From: Afipia birgiae 34632
GTDB lineage: Bacteria > Pseudomonadota > Alphaproteobacteria > Rhizobiales > Xanthobacteraceae
NCBI RefSeq assembly: GCF_000308295.2
Contig: NZ_HG326655.1
Span: forward strand, 176,763 to 240,762
Direction of reading: 5' to 3'
DNA: 64,000 bases
Shown: positions 1-9,235 of the stretch, one piece after another
Position numbering within the stretch: the stretch's first letter is position 1
Layout: each line of letters starts with the position of its first letter
The notes under the pieces: model-generated
Databases searched by the model: none
What the model was told of the DNA's origin: nothing
The model's input: the letters and a program-made list of their open reading frames with translations, nothing else
Translations under genes and position numbers: made by a program

Positions 1-1038
1 GGCCCCGGTCGACTTTTCTCACCCGGCGCTATCGCTCTTCGTGCCGAACACCGAGGTCATCGCAGCTGCTCCGGCAAGGGCCGAGATACTCTCACGCGAG
101 GCCGCGAACGCTATCACGACAGCCGACGAGGCCAGGAAGACTGCTGCGACAGCGGCCCGCGAGTCGGCACCGCTCGCAGCGTCTCTGCGCAAGCTGGAGC
201 GGCTCAAGGCCCGGGCCGACGCCGAGCTCGTATCCGCAGACAAGGCGGTGGCCGCCGCCAAGACCGACCAAGCCAGGGCGAAAGCCGAGGACCGTAAGCA
301 AAAGGCCGCTGCCATGGCAGCGGAGCTGAAGACTCGATACGACGCCGCCAAGGCGGACGCGTCATCAAAGCTCGACGCAGCCAGCGCCGCAAAGGAAGCG
401 GCCAAGACGGCTCAGCAAAAAAGGCCGACACCGCCAAGGCGGCACTCGACGCGAAGCTCGCGCTCGAGCCGGTCTCGATCTACATCAGCCGCGCGACGCG
501 GACGCTTTACGTCCGGCGCAACACGCGTAAGCCGGCGCCGGACGGCGGCGGCGAGGTGTTCGATGCGACCATCGAGGTCCCGGTCGCGATTCGCGATCCC
601 GGCAAACCACTCGGCACGCACGTGTTCACCGCAGTGGCACGCACCGCCACGGGCCTGCGCTGGACCGCCGTCACGATCGAAAATGGGAATGACGCCAAAA
701 ACGCGCTCGACCGCATCACCATCCCGAAGGAAGTCCTTGATCGCATCGCGCCGACCGCATCGCCGCGATCCTCGATCATCGTCTCAGACGAGCCCCTGAG
801 CGAGGAGACCAACTATCGCACCGAGTTTGTTGCGGTGCTGAGCGACCAGCCCCAGGGCGGCTTCATCACGCGCAAGCCGAGCGAGGTTCTCATGGCGGAC
901 GACGACAGCTGGGGCAACGGCAACCGACAGAGCGACGACGGCTTCGGCTTCCTTTTCCAGCGCAATCCGAATCCCCAACCGAGCAATATGCGCCGGGGCG
1001 GCGGTCAGTTCTTTCCTCCGGTGCAACGAGGGTGGTGA
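1..1038 (+). pseudogene. Coiled-coil protein with L,D-transpeptidase-like C-terminus, frameshifted, 5' partial
   Basis: The gene enters the window already open: the frame beginning at base 2 has no stop back to the edge. It encodes an Ala/Lys/Glu-rich, probably coiled-coil stretch up to about base 418. From about 421 the coding sense continues in another frame as a folded domain (VSIYISRATRTLYVRR, then FDATIEVPVAIRDPGKPLGTHVF) to the TGA at 1036-1038. That domain resembles the L,D-transpeptidase-like region of proteins common in Bradyrhizobium; I see no Cys in the visible part, so it is probably not catalytic. The switch falls at a run of six A (417-422) and needs a -1 shift. One missing base would explain it: restoring a G gives AKK in phase. 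It may be a sequencing error, a real mutation, or slippage. Product name is by resemblance only. Confidence 0.55.
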
Positions 1039-1263
1039 TACGATGCAGCACGCCGCGCGTTGCCCTGCATGTCTGCTTCGGGTCATTGGCGGACCTTCGA
1101 TCGCGGCACCTCGACAATACGCTCCTGCCGCCGCTTGGCGCGCGCAAGATCCATTGAGTTGCGTAACGTGAAGGTAGCGGACGGACGCCGCCCCCATACT
1201 CTCAAAGATGCTTGCCGGAAGCCAAGCGTCGCAGCAGTCCCATTATCGTGCGTTGCGCGTCGG
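1039..1263. other. Intergenic region, nothing recognised
   Basis: This stretch separates two convergent genes. I see no convincing reading frame, RNA gene, repeat or terminator with a T-run. Confidence 0.4.
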
Positions 1264-3261
1264 TTACAAACTGCGCGTCGGCCAGTGCCGCTCGTGGAAC
1301 CAGGTGCGATACTCCGACGACATCTTGGCGCGCTGTGCCTGCGGCGCATGCCGCTTGCACGTCGCGACCTCATCGGTATTTTCCCGCGCCGCCCAACGTA
1401 ATTCGGCGCAGTCGTTCGGGTTGTAGGCCATCTCGAAATCCGACATCCGATCAATCACGTCCTTCAGCGACAGCGTCCACTGCGAACCATCGCTTCGGGT
1501 ATAGGATATTTTGCGCGAGGCAAGTTCGGAGGCGAGCACGCCCTGCAATTCGCTTTTCACTGCTTCAACGCTCTTGCCGGTCGGCACCGCGTAGCGCGCT
1601 GCCCGTCGTACGAAGCGATCCGGAAATCCCCGCACGACATCGATCGCAATCAGCAGACGGAAATCGCGCGCCGGCGTGGAGTAATCCTCCCAGGCTCCTG
1701 TCGTCTGGAAGATCGCAGGGCCGTTCGGCATCGCAATCTCGCCGGGCTTTTTCTCCTGATATTTTCGCCCGTTTTCCACCGAGGTGACGCGCGTCTTCAC
1801 CTGCTCGTGGAGACTCGCGATGGCGTCCGCCATCGCTTTCACCGGATCGAGCGGATCGGGCGACATCACGTCATCCATGCGATCGTAAAAATCTTCGACA
1901 CTCATCTGCGACTGGTCCAGCGAAAAATCTCCGTAACTTGGATTCTTGGCAATCTCGGCATTGGCCAGCCGCCGCAGTGCGCCGCTTCTGTCCCGCACGA
2001 TCGGCCGGAAGTGCTTGAAGCCGGAACTGCCGAGCGCAGGATCGTGAGCGAACAGAAAATTGCCGCGCCAGAACCGCTTTCGCGTGATCGATCCATCAGG
2101 CTCGGCGTCGATGGCAAGGAAGACGCCGGGCTTGCCATTCAGTTCCGGCACACGATGCACCAGCATCAGCACATGGCCGTAGGGATCGGCGTACACCGTA
2201 CCCGGGCGCAACGCCTGCTGTGTCAGCGCGACCGTATAGAAATCGGTGTTGTCGTCGGCACCCGCCACGCGCACCGCGCCGGTATGCACGACGTCGCCAA
2301 CGTCCCTTAGATACTCGCCGAACGTCGTCGGTCGCTTCGGCACCAGTGGCGTGGCAGGGAGCGGCGCAGGCATCTCGGCTGGCTGTGACGCGGCGAACAA
2401 CCCCGCAGGCGCGGCCGCGCCCGGTGTGGTGGATGCAGTCGATGCGCTGTTCGGTTCGGGCGGTGGCGGCGGACGCGTGACCTCGGGATGCTCGATATCG
2501 AACCACTGGTAGCACTTGGGCGGCTTGCCGCCAGTACCGCGCGAGCAATTCGAATAGCCAAACGGCAGACCCATTTTGTAAGCGAAATATGCGCGCAAGA
2601 AATACACGAAGTCCGCGCAATCAGGGCGAAGGCCCGACCGCGCATTGTCTTCACCCCGACCAAGATGATTGAACAGGAAATTGCGCGATCGATCATGCAG
2701 CACTTCATGCCACACCTTCCACGACAGATCCTGATCCGGCGGCGCGTCGAACAGCTTCTCGATCCACGCCGAAAACAGTGTTTCTGTGGTGTTGTTCCAA
2801 CCGCCGCGCACCTGCCAGAAACTTCCCGGCAGTATCGGCACGGGCGCGGGTTTGCGCGCGCTCACCACAATGTCACGAGTGATCGTGCGGCATTCCATCG
2901 GCCCTTGATTGAGCACCAGCGTCGCATGCCAGGTGCCTGCGGCCGGTACAGCGATCTCGGCGAGCCAGAAATAGGGCGACCCGCCGTGACGGTCGGCCGA
3001 TTTGGCCGCAACACTTCCATCGGGCGCGATCAGCGACAGCATGCCTTCGACCGGTTTCTCGGTCACGACCATGACACGCAGCGGTGCGCCCTTCCACGGC
3101 GAAAGCGGCGAAGGCAATACCCTAAGCTCAGTTGCATCCTTACAGACGCCGGCTGGGGTTTGGGCCCGAGACTCCACCGCTGAGAAGAGCAGAATGAAAA
3201 ATGCACCTGCGATCAGCAACCGTGCCGTCGCAGCAACAGTAAACCGGCGTGCGAGAAGCAT
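1264..3261 (-). CDS. Large secreted protein, possible Cys/His (NlpC/P60-like) hydrolase
   Basis: A 665-residue protein with an N-terminal signal peptide (hydrophobic stretch about residues 10-31, AQA-like cleavage before TPAG). An immunoglobulin-like beta region follows, then a Pro-rich linker (about 265-310) that splits the domain. Before the linker lies LRPDCADFVYFLRAYFAYK, a buried Cys followed by a helix. After it lies VYADPYGHVLMLVHRV, a His in a beta strand. That order (Cys at a helix start, then His in a strand) is what papain-like NlpC/P60 or CHAP amidases show, so cell-wall or peptide amide hydrolysis is possible. I know similar Bradyrhizobiaceae proteins only as hypothetical. Transcribed alone; coding composition is normal for the window. 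Confidence 0.7.
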   Translation of the reverse strand: MLLARRFTVAATARLLIAGAFFILLFSAVESRAQTPAGVCKDATELRVLPSPLSPWKGAPLRVMVVTEKPVEGMLSLIAPDGSVAAKSADRHGGSPYFWLAEIAVPAAGTWHATLVLNQGPMECRTITRDIVVSARKPAPVPILPGSFWQVRGGWNNTTETLFSAWIEKLFDAPPDQDLSWKVWHEVLHDRSRNFLFNHLGRGEDNARSGLRPDCADFVYFLRAYFAYKMGLPFGYSNCSRGTGGKPPKCYQWFDIEHPEVTRPPPPPEPNSASTASTTPGAAAPAGLFAASQPAEMPAPLPATPLVPKRPTTFGEYLRDVGDVVHTGAVRVAGADDNTDFYTVALTQQALRPGTVYADPYGHVLMLVHRVPELNGKPGVFLAIDAEPDGSITRKRFWRGNFLFAHDPALGSSGFKHFRPIVRDRSGALRRLANAEIAKNPSYGDFSLDQSQMSVEDFYDRMDDVMSPDPLDPVKAMADAIASLHEQVKTRVTSVENGRKYQEKKPGEIAMPNGPAIFQTTGAWEDYSTPARDFRLLIAIDVVRGFPDRFVRRAARYAVPTGKSVEAVKSELQGVLASELASRKISYTRSDGSQWTLSLKDVIDRMSDFEMAYNPNDCAELRWAARENTDEVATCKRHAPQAQRAKMSSEYRTWFHERHWPTRSL

Positions 3262-3413
3262 TTGAATATCACCTTGCTGGAACGCCCCCGAACAGCATTC
3301 GGCACCCTAAGCAGGCTGGAATTCCAGACTACGAATAAGGCGAGCATGAGTCAGCCAGTTTATCGACTATTTTGCGATCCGCTGATCGTTCGCCATGCCG
3401 CTGACGTCCGCTT

Positions 3414-3704
3414 TTACTGCTTCTGAAGTTTCGTGATCGTTTTGATTCCACCCGTTTCCGTAGAAAAATAGGTGACTTTATCACCGGCATGCACAGCATC
3501 TAACGACGAGCGGTCCTGCGCTTTGAACTCTTCCGCAGCGCCGCCGGTGTTCGCTCCAGTGGTCCCGCTTTGCTCACGTTGAATCGCGATCGTACCGTTG
3601 ATCCGGTCAATTTTGGTAATCGTTCCTGTAAGACCTTGTTGGGCCAAAGCCGCCGAGTTGATGAGGGTGAGGACCGCAGCCAAAACGATGTTGGCGATTT
3701 TCAT
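3414..3704 (-). CDS. Small periplasmic protein, CusF-like fold suspected
   Basis: A 96-residue protein with a clean signal peptide (MKIANIVLAAVLTLINSAALA, cut after ALA). The mature part of about 75 residues has the strand pattern of a small beta barrel: TGTITKIDRINGTIAIQRE, then AGDKVTYFSTETGGIKTITKL. Small secreted CusF/DUF5666-type proteins look like this, but the Met, His and Trp residues that bind copper in CusF are missing, so copper binding is not supported. It stands alone, with no efflux genes nearby. Function unknown. Confidence 0.6.
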   Translation of the reverse strand: MKIANIVLAAVLTLINSAALAQQGLTGTITKIDRINGTIAIQREQSGTTGANTGGAAEEFKAQDRSSLDAVHAGDKVTYFSTETGGIKTITKLQKQ

Positions 3705-4112
3705 GGCAGTCTCCGGTTTTTTTGGAACATGCCCGACAAGCTGCGGCGGCCCTTATTGGTTCCTCGGGAGGACGCGATACAAATCGTCGCTGTCGGTCAC
3801 TGCTCGCGGACGTCAGAAATCGCACCAGGCCCGAGACATGCCGCACATCCCGATGCCGTGCCGTGAACGTGATAAACGGCCGGTTGGAGCGATGCCCGCT
3901 GGTATCCGCGCTTTCCAATTCAGCGGAACCTCGTTAGACTTTGCATGATTGTGAGGCTGATTTTGGAAGTCATTGCGAACATTGTGATCGCGCTTGTCGT
4001 GATTGCGAATGCCGTGATCGCGGACATCTTGGCCAGAAAATTTAAATGATTCTCCCGCGCGCATTCAAAGCGCGCAGCGGATTTTTACTTGTTGATTTTC
4101 GGGGCACTGGGA
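3705..4112. other. Intergenic region upstream of the autotransporter
   Basis: About 400 bases between divergent genes. It must hold the promoters of the small periplasmic protein (minus) and the autotransporter (plus). A short hydrophobic reading frame lies at 3945-4049 (listed separately). A GC palindrome, GCGCGC-attcaaa-GCGCGC, lies near 4058-4076 before the autotransporter start and could shape its leader. No clear -35/-10 pair was found. Confidence 0.35.
3945..4049 (+). CDS. Possible 34-residue hydrophobic peptide
   Basis: An ATG frame gives MIVRLILEVIANIVIALVVI followed by a short tail ending LARKFK. It would be one transmembrane helix with positive ends, as in small membrane proteins or toxin peptides. 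There is no strong ribosome binding site and no known family. It lies 64 bases before the autotransporter start on the same strand, so it may be only a chance frame in the leader. Confidence 0.22.
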   Translation: MIVRLILEVIANIVIALVVIANAVIADILARKFK

Positions 4113-7010
4113 ATGACCGGCGGGAATGCGACCGCGGCGAAGCTCTCGCCTGCGCTGCGGAAGGGGCTTTTGGCCTCCGGGCTTTTGATTTCAACGGCTG
4201 TTGCGGCTTTGCTAATGGGCAGCGCAGCGGCCCGCGCCGCCTGCGATCCCGCCGCCGCCGACAACGTCACCGCGATCTGCACCGGCACCACCATCAATCA
4301 GGGCACGGGCGCTCCCGGCACCAGCCTTGACGTCAACGGTTACGGCAGCGTCCTCGTCGGCAATCTCAATGTCACGATCGTGCCCGGGGCGACGGTCGCC
4401 GGAGCCAATGCCGGTATCAATGCTGACTCGGCCACTGTCGCCAACTCCGGCACCGTCACCGGGGACTCCGCGGGCATCTCTGCGAACACAGTTGCTGTGA
4501 CCAATTCCGGCACCATCACCGGCGGCGATTACGGCATCCGTGCCAGCACAGCCACCGTCACCAATTCCGGCACCGTCACCGGGGGCGCCTACGGCATAGA
4601 TGCCGTCAATACTGCCAGTGTAACCAACTCAGGCAGCATCACCGGCGGCAACTACGGTATCGTTGCCAACACAGCCAATGTGACCAACTCCGGCTCCATC
4701 ACGGGAGCAGCCTTCTCCGGCGTCTATACCGACAACACAGCCACCGTGACCAACTCCGGCTCCATCACCGGCAGCGACTACGGCATCCGGGCCAGCACAG
4801 CCAATGTAACCAATTCCGGCACTATCATCGGGGGTGGCCGCGGCATCAGTGCCGACACGGCCACCGTCGCCAATTCCGGCAACATCAGCGGGGGCTTCTA
4901 CGGCATCTATGCCACCACCATCACCGTGACCAATTCTGGCACCATCACAGGAGCAAGCCTCTACGGCATCGCTACCAGCACAGCCAATGTGACCAACTCC
5001 GGCACCATTACCGGCGGCGATTACGGCATCCGGGCAAGCACAGCCAATGTGATCAATTCCGGCACTATCACGGGAGCAGACTTCGCCGGCATCCATGTCA
5101 ACAATACAGCCACCGTGACCAATTCTGGCTTCATCACCGGAGGCGACAACGGCATCCGGGCCAGCACAGTTGATGTGATCAATTCCGGCACCATCACGGG
5201 GACAGATTTCTACGGCGTTTATGCCATCAACACAGCCACCGTGACCAACTCCGGCCTCATCACCGGCGGCGACTACGGCATCTCGGCCAGCACAGCCAAT
5301 GTGAACAATTCCGGCACCGTCACCGGGGGCACCCGCGGCATAAATGCCCTTGTCACAGCCAATGTAATCAACTCAGGCAGCATCACCGGCGGCAACTACG
5401 GTATCGTTGCCAACACAGCCAATGTGACCAACTCCGGCTCCATCACGGGAGCAGCCTTCTCCGGCGTCTATACCGACAACACAGCCACCGTGACCAACTC
5501 CGGCTCCATCACCGGCAGCGACTACGGCATCCGGGCCAGCACAGCCAATGTAACCAATTCCGGCACTATCATCGGGGGTGGCCGCGGCATCAGTGCCGAC
5601 ACGGCCACCGTCGCCAATTCCGGCAACATCAGCGGGGGCATCGACGGTGTCAGTCTCATCACCACCGGCAACATCATCAATTCCGGCACCATCGTCGGCA
5701 CAAACGGTACGGCAATCCGCTTCAACGCCAACGGCACAGCCGCCTCCGACAGCCTCAGTATTTTGCCCGGCGCGCGGTTCGGCGGACTGGTGAACTTTGG
5801 CGGCGGCGCAGACAAAGTGAGTTTCGGACCTGGAAGCTGGATTCTCGACACCGCGAATTTCAACGCCGCACTCTCCACTGTCACCACGTCCGGCAATGCT
5901 TATGTCGTGACACCAATCCGGATCATCGTCGCCGACCTCTCCGGCTTCGGCACCATGAATCGCGCCGTGATGGACATCACCGGCTGGATCGCGTCGGTGT
6001 TGCCCGACACGCCGGTGTTCGAGCCCGTGCGAAACAGCGCCAATGCTTTCGCCGCCATCGAAAGCGCAGCACCTCGTTTTGACCACGCCTTTGGCACCGT
6101 ATCCGAAGCCATGGTCGTTGGAGCGATGGCGTTCGCGCCGACAATACCGGTGTTCAAGGGCGGCGCGGTCTCCGACCGCAACGGCAACAGTGTCTGGGCC
6201 AAGGGATTTGGCGGACGGCGCGAACAGACGACCGACGGCAACTTCATCGGCGGCGTGACGCTCGGCTACGGCGGCGCCATCGGCTATGACCGGCAGATCA
6301 CCCCCGATACAAAGCTGGGCGGCTTCATCGGCGGCAGCACCAATGAGACCGCACTCGACCTCAATGCCGGCCGCTTCGACACCGACACGCTGTTCGGCGG
6401 ACTATATGCCCGCAACTCGTTCGGCGCGACGTTCCTCGATCTGGCACTGATCGGCGGCAAGCTGAACAACGAGTCGAAGCGCAACATCGGCAGCGGGCTC
6501 ACCTTCGAGACCGCCAGCGCCTCCTACGATGGCTGGTTCGTCAATCCCTCGCTCGCGCTCGGCCATCGCTTCGCGTTCGATCACGGCGTCACAGTCACGC
6601 CTGCGCTGAAAGTGCGCTACGTCGCCGCGCAGTTCGACGGCTACACCGAGACCGGCTCCAGCGCCAATCTTACGGTCGGCGACCGCAACATGCAGGCGTT
6701 CGAGGAACGTGCGGAGATCACGCTGGCCAACACCCATGCCTTCAACAATGGCAGTCGTCTTGGCATCCGCGTGACCGGCGGCGTGCTGGCGCAGCAGCGC
6801 ACCGGCGACGCCTCCGTCAACATCGCGCTGGTCGGGCAGAACTTCATCGCCGCAACACCGGACAAGCAGAACGTGTTCGGCGTTTACGGCGGTGCGGGTC
6901 TGGACTGGCAGTTCGAGCGCATGACGCTGTTCGCCGCCGGCGAAGTCACCGGCATGAACGACAACGTCACCACCTTCACCGGCAAGGGCGGCGTGCGCAT
7001 GGTGTGGTAA
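4113..7010 (+). CDS. Autotransporter (type Va secretion) with repetitive beta-helix passenger
   Basis: About 965 residues from the ATG at 4113; a TTG at 4089 would add eight. The signal peptide is long (residues 1-42, ending AAARA). The passenger, roughly residues 43-690, is built from repeats of about 20 residues with the core VTNSGTITGGDYGIRASTA, the pattern of a right-handed beta helix with an Asn/Ser/Gly turn in each rung. From about residue 694 (VWAKGFGGRRE) to the C-terminus (GVRMVW, final aromatic residue) is a 12-strand outer-membrane barrel of the autotransporter type. It is likely a surface adhesin or biofilm protein. The passenger holds a perfect 271-base duplication (see repeats). 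No protease or catalytic motif is visible, and no partner gene is adjacent. Confidence 0.88.
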   Translation: MTGGNATAAKLSPALRKGLLASGLLISTAVAALLMGSAAARAACDPAAADNVTAICTGTTINQGTGAPGTSLDVNGYGSVLVGNLNVTIVPGATVAGANAGINADSATVANSGTVTGDSAGISANTVAVTNSGTITGGDYGIRASTATVTNSGTVTGGAYGIDAVNTASVTNSGSITGGNYGIVANTANVTNSGSITGAAFSGVYTDNTATVTNSGSITGSDYGIRASTANVTNSGTIIGGGRGISADTATVANSGNISGGFYGIYATTITVTNSGTITGASLYGIATSTANVTNSGTITGGDYGIRASTANVINSGTITGADFAGIHVNNTATVTNSGFITGGDNGIRASTVDVINSGTITGTDFYGVYAINTATVTNSGLITGGDYGISASTANVNNSGTVTGGTRGINALVTANVINSGSITGGNYGIVANTANVTNSGSITGAAFSGVYTDNTATVTNSGSITGSDYGIRASTANVTNSGTIIGGGRGISADTATVANSGNISGGIDGVSLITTGNIINSGTIVGTNGTAIRFNANGTAASDSLSILPGARFGGLVNFGGGADKVSFGPGSWILDTANFNAALSTVTTSGNAYVVTPIRIIVADLSGFGTMNRAVMDITGWIASVLPDTPVFEPVRNSANAFAAIESAAPRFDHAFGTVSEAMVVGAMAFAPTIPVFKGGAVSDRNGNSVWAKGFGGRREQTTDGNFIGGVTLGYGGAIGYDRQITPDTKLGGFIGGSTNETALDLNAGRFDTDTLFGGLYARNSFGATFLDLALIGGKLNNESKRNIGSGLTFETASASYDGWFVNPSLALGHRFAFDHGVTVTPALKVRYVAAQFDGYTETGSSANLTVGDRNMQAFEERAEITLANTHAFNNGSRLGIRVTGGVLAQQRTGDASVNIALVGQNFIAATPDKQNVFGVYGGAGLDWQFERMTLFAAGEVTGMNDNVTTFTGKGGVRMVW
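4625..4895 (+). repeat. Direct repeat copy 1 inside the autotransporter passenger
   Basis: A 271-base segment, identical by eye to 5369-5639. It encodes about 90 residues, from NSGSITGGNYGIV to NSGNISGG. The two starts are 744 bases (248 codons) apart, so recombination between copies keeps the frame. Confidence 0.92.
5369..5639 (+). repeat. Direct repeat copy 2 inside the autotransporter passenger
   Basis: Identical to 4625-4895 over 271 bases; the flanks diverge to the ordinary, imperfect passenger repeats. The absence even of silent changes points to a recent duplication or ongoing gene conversion. Confidence 0.92.
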
Positions 7011-7175
7011 GTGCCACGCGCCCGCGCGGACGCGGGCCGCTGCCGCCGCAAATACCCGCAAAATCAATTAGGTGCATAACGCCGACACGACTGGTCCCGC
7101 CGCACTGTATTCGCCGGCCATCCCCGGCTAGGATGACAGCCCTTTCGTTGACGTCAGACTTGTAGGGCTGTTGCT

Positions 7176-8981
7176 TTGATCCGTCTTTATGTTCGCGTGC
7201 TTGAACTGCTCGGCAAGGAAGCCCGGCTCGGCTGGTTCCTCGCCGGCGCCAACCTGTTGCTTGCGGTGGCGCAATTTGCCGAACCGGTCCTGTTCGGCCG
7301 CATCATCGACGTTCTGTCCGGCAAGCCGATGACCGATACGCTGTTCGGTACCGCGATCTCATCGCCATGGCCGCTGCTCGGCGCATGGGTCGCATTCGGA
7401 CTCTTCACGATTGTCTGCAGCGCGTTCGTTGCCCTGCAGGCGGATCGCCTCGCGCATCGCCAGCGTCAGGCCGTGCTTACCGGTTACTTCGAGCACATCA
7501 TGCAGTTGCCGCTCACCTTCCACACCGGCACGCATTCCGGTCGTCTGATGAAGGTGATGCTTCAGGGCACCGATGCGCTGTGGCGGCTCTGGCTGAGTTT
7601 CTTCCGCGAGCATTTCGCGTCGATCGTTTCGCTGGTCGTGCTGCTGCCGCTGTCGCTGTACATCAACTGGCGGCTCGCGAGCCTGCTGTTCGTCCTGTGC
7701 ATCGTTTTCACGATCCTGACCACGCTGGTGGTGCGCAAGACCTACGGCCTGCAGATGGAGGTCGAGGAGCATTACGGCGACCTCGCGGCCCGCGCATCCG
7801 ACGCGCTCGGCAACGTCGCGCTGGTGCAGAGCTTCGTCCGCGTCGATGCCGAGGTGCAGGGCCTGCGCGGCGTCGCCGACAAGCTGCTGTCGGCGCAGTT
7901 GCCGGTGCTGTCGTGGTGGGCGCTCGTGGCCGTGATGACCCGCGCCTCCACTACCATCACGATTCTGGCGATCTTTGTGGTCGGCATCATCCTGAACAGC
8001 CAGGGACAGGCCAGCGTCGGCGAGATCGTGATGTTTGTCTCTTTCGCCACCATGCTGATCCAGAAGCTCGAGCAGGTCGTCAGCTTCATCAACAATGTCT
8101 TCATGGAAGCGCCGCGGCTGCGGGAGTTCTTCGACGTGCTCGATGCGGTGCCCGCGGTGCGCGACCGGCCCGACGCCATCGATCCCGGCCGCCTCACCGG
8201 CCTCGTGGAATTCAACGACGTCTCGTTCTCCTACGACGGCAAGCGGCCCGCTGTCGAAGATATCTCGTTCACCGCATTGCCGGGACAGACCATCGCACTG
8301 GTCGGCGAGACCGGTGCCGGCAAATCCACCGCCATTGCGCTGCTGCATCGCGCGTTTGATCCGCAATCCGGCTTCATCAAGATCGACGGCATGGATGTGC
8401 GCGGCATGACGCTTTCGGCGCTGCGCCGGAACATCGGCGTGGTGTTTCAGGAAGCGCTGCTGTTCAACCGCTCGATCGCCGAGAACCTGCGGGTCGGCAA
8501 GCCCGACGCCACTGACGAGGAATTGCGCGTGGCCGCCGAGGGCGCACAGGCGCTCGACTTCATCGAGCGCAGCGATCTGAAATTCGACACCAACGCCGGC
8601 GAGCGCGGACGCATGCTGTCGGGCGGCGAGCGCCAGCGCCTGTCGATTGCCCGCGCGTTGCTGAAAAATCCGCCAATCCTGATCCTCGATGAGGCGACCA
8701 GCGCGCTCGACGCGGTCACCGAAGCCAAGGTCAACGCCGCCCTCGACACCGTGATGAAGGGCCGCACCACCTTCGTGATCGCCCACCGGCTCTCGACCAT
8801 CCGAAATGCAACCCGCATTCTGGTGTTCGACAAGGGCAAGGTGATCGAAAGCGGAACGTTCGATGAACTCGTCGCGAGCGGCGGCTATTTCGCCAAGCTC
8901 GCGAAAGCGCAATTCATGGTTCAGGACGAGACCCGCGCCCATTCGCCCGCACTGACGGCGGCCACGGCCTCAAAGGCGTAG
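7176..8981 (+). CDS. ndvA: Cyclic beta-glucan exporter-type ABC transporter, fused permease and ATPase
   Basis: A 601-residue half-transporter from a TTG start. The N-terminal half is a six-helix ABC exporter membrane domain (residues about 20-310). The C-terminal half is the nucleotide-binding domain: Walker [10 protein letters not shown] at 377-385, signature LSGGERQ at 481-487, Walker B ILILDEA with Asp505/Glu506, and H-loop VIAHRLST. Overall sequence and length match the NdvA/ChvA family, which exports cyclic beta-1,2-glucan to the periplasm as a homodimer. No glucan synthase (ndvB) is in view, so the substrate is inferred from family resemblance. It follows the autotransporter but is probably a separate unit. 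Confidence 0.82.
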   Translation: MIRLYVRVLELLGKEARLGWFLAGANLLLAVAQFAEPVLFGRIIDVLSGKPMTDTLFGTAISSPWPLLGAWVAFGLFTIVCSAFVALQADRLAHRQRQAVLTGYFEHIMQLPLTFHTGTHSGRLMKVMLQGTDALWRLWLSFFREHFASIVSLVVLLPLSLYINWRLASLLFVLCIVFTILTTLVVRKTYGLQMEVEEHYGDLAARASDALGNVALVQSFVRVDAEVQGLRGVADKLLSAQLPVLSWWALVAVMTRASTTITILAIFVVGIILNSQGQASVGEIVMFVSFATMLIQKLEQVVSFINNVFMEAPRLREFFDVLDAVPAVRDRPDAIDPGRLTGLVEFNDVSFSYDGKRPAVEDISFTALPGQTIALVGETGAGKSTAIALLHRAFDPQSGFIKIDGMDVRGMTLSALRRNIGVVFQEALLFNRSIAENLRVGKPDATDEELRVAAEGAQALDFIERSDLKFDTNAGERGRMLSGGERQRLSIARALLKNPPILILDEATSALDAVTEAKVNAALDTVMKGRTTFVIAHRLSTIRNATRILVFDKGKVIESGTFDELVASGGYFAKLAKAQFMVQDETRAHSPALTAATASKA

Positions 8982-9235
8982 CTCCATCAGGAACCGGGGT
9001 CGTGGAGAAGTGTGGGCATCGTCGAATTTTGGCCCATTTCGTGCTTGATTGAGTCTCAAAGCCCCTGTTCGGAACCGCTCGCTCCGGTATAAGTATTGAG
9101 CCTCATCTGATTTGACGATCCGGATTGCTTTCGAACCCGCATGCAACACGCCGAGGAGGCCATGGTTTCATTCGCCGCAGGCGTGCTTACAACCGTCGGA
9201 CTCCGGTAGTGGTGCGGGTCGCTGCCCCGTTCCGG

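Noticed and set aside
413-424. Programmed -1 frameshift like dnaX
   Set aside because: The A6 run is not in the A-AAA-AAG phase for the incoming frame (CAA AAA AGG), and no stem or upstream Shine-Dalgarno stimulator is evident. It is kept only as an open finding.
4434-5690. CRISPR-like regular repeats
   Set aside because: The repeats are in-frame coding units with imperfect 20-residue periodicity and no spacers, inside an autotransporter.
7359-8942. A 527-residue minus-strand open frame opposite the ABC exporter
   Set aside because: High-GC codon bias leaves the opposite strand open. The product is His/Arg/Gln-rich with no domain, while the plus strand has all ABC motifs.
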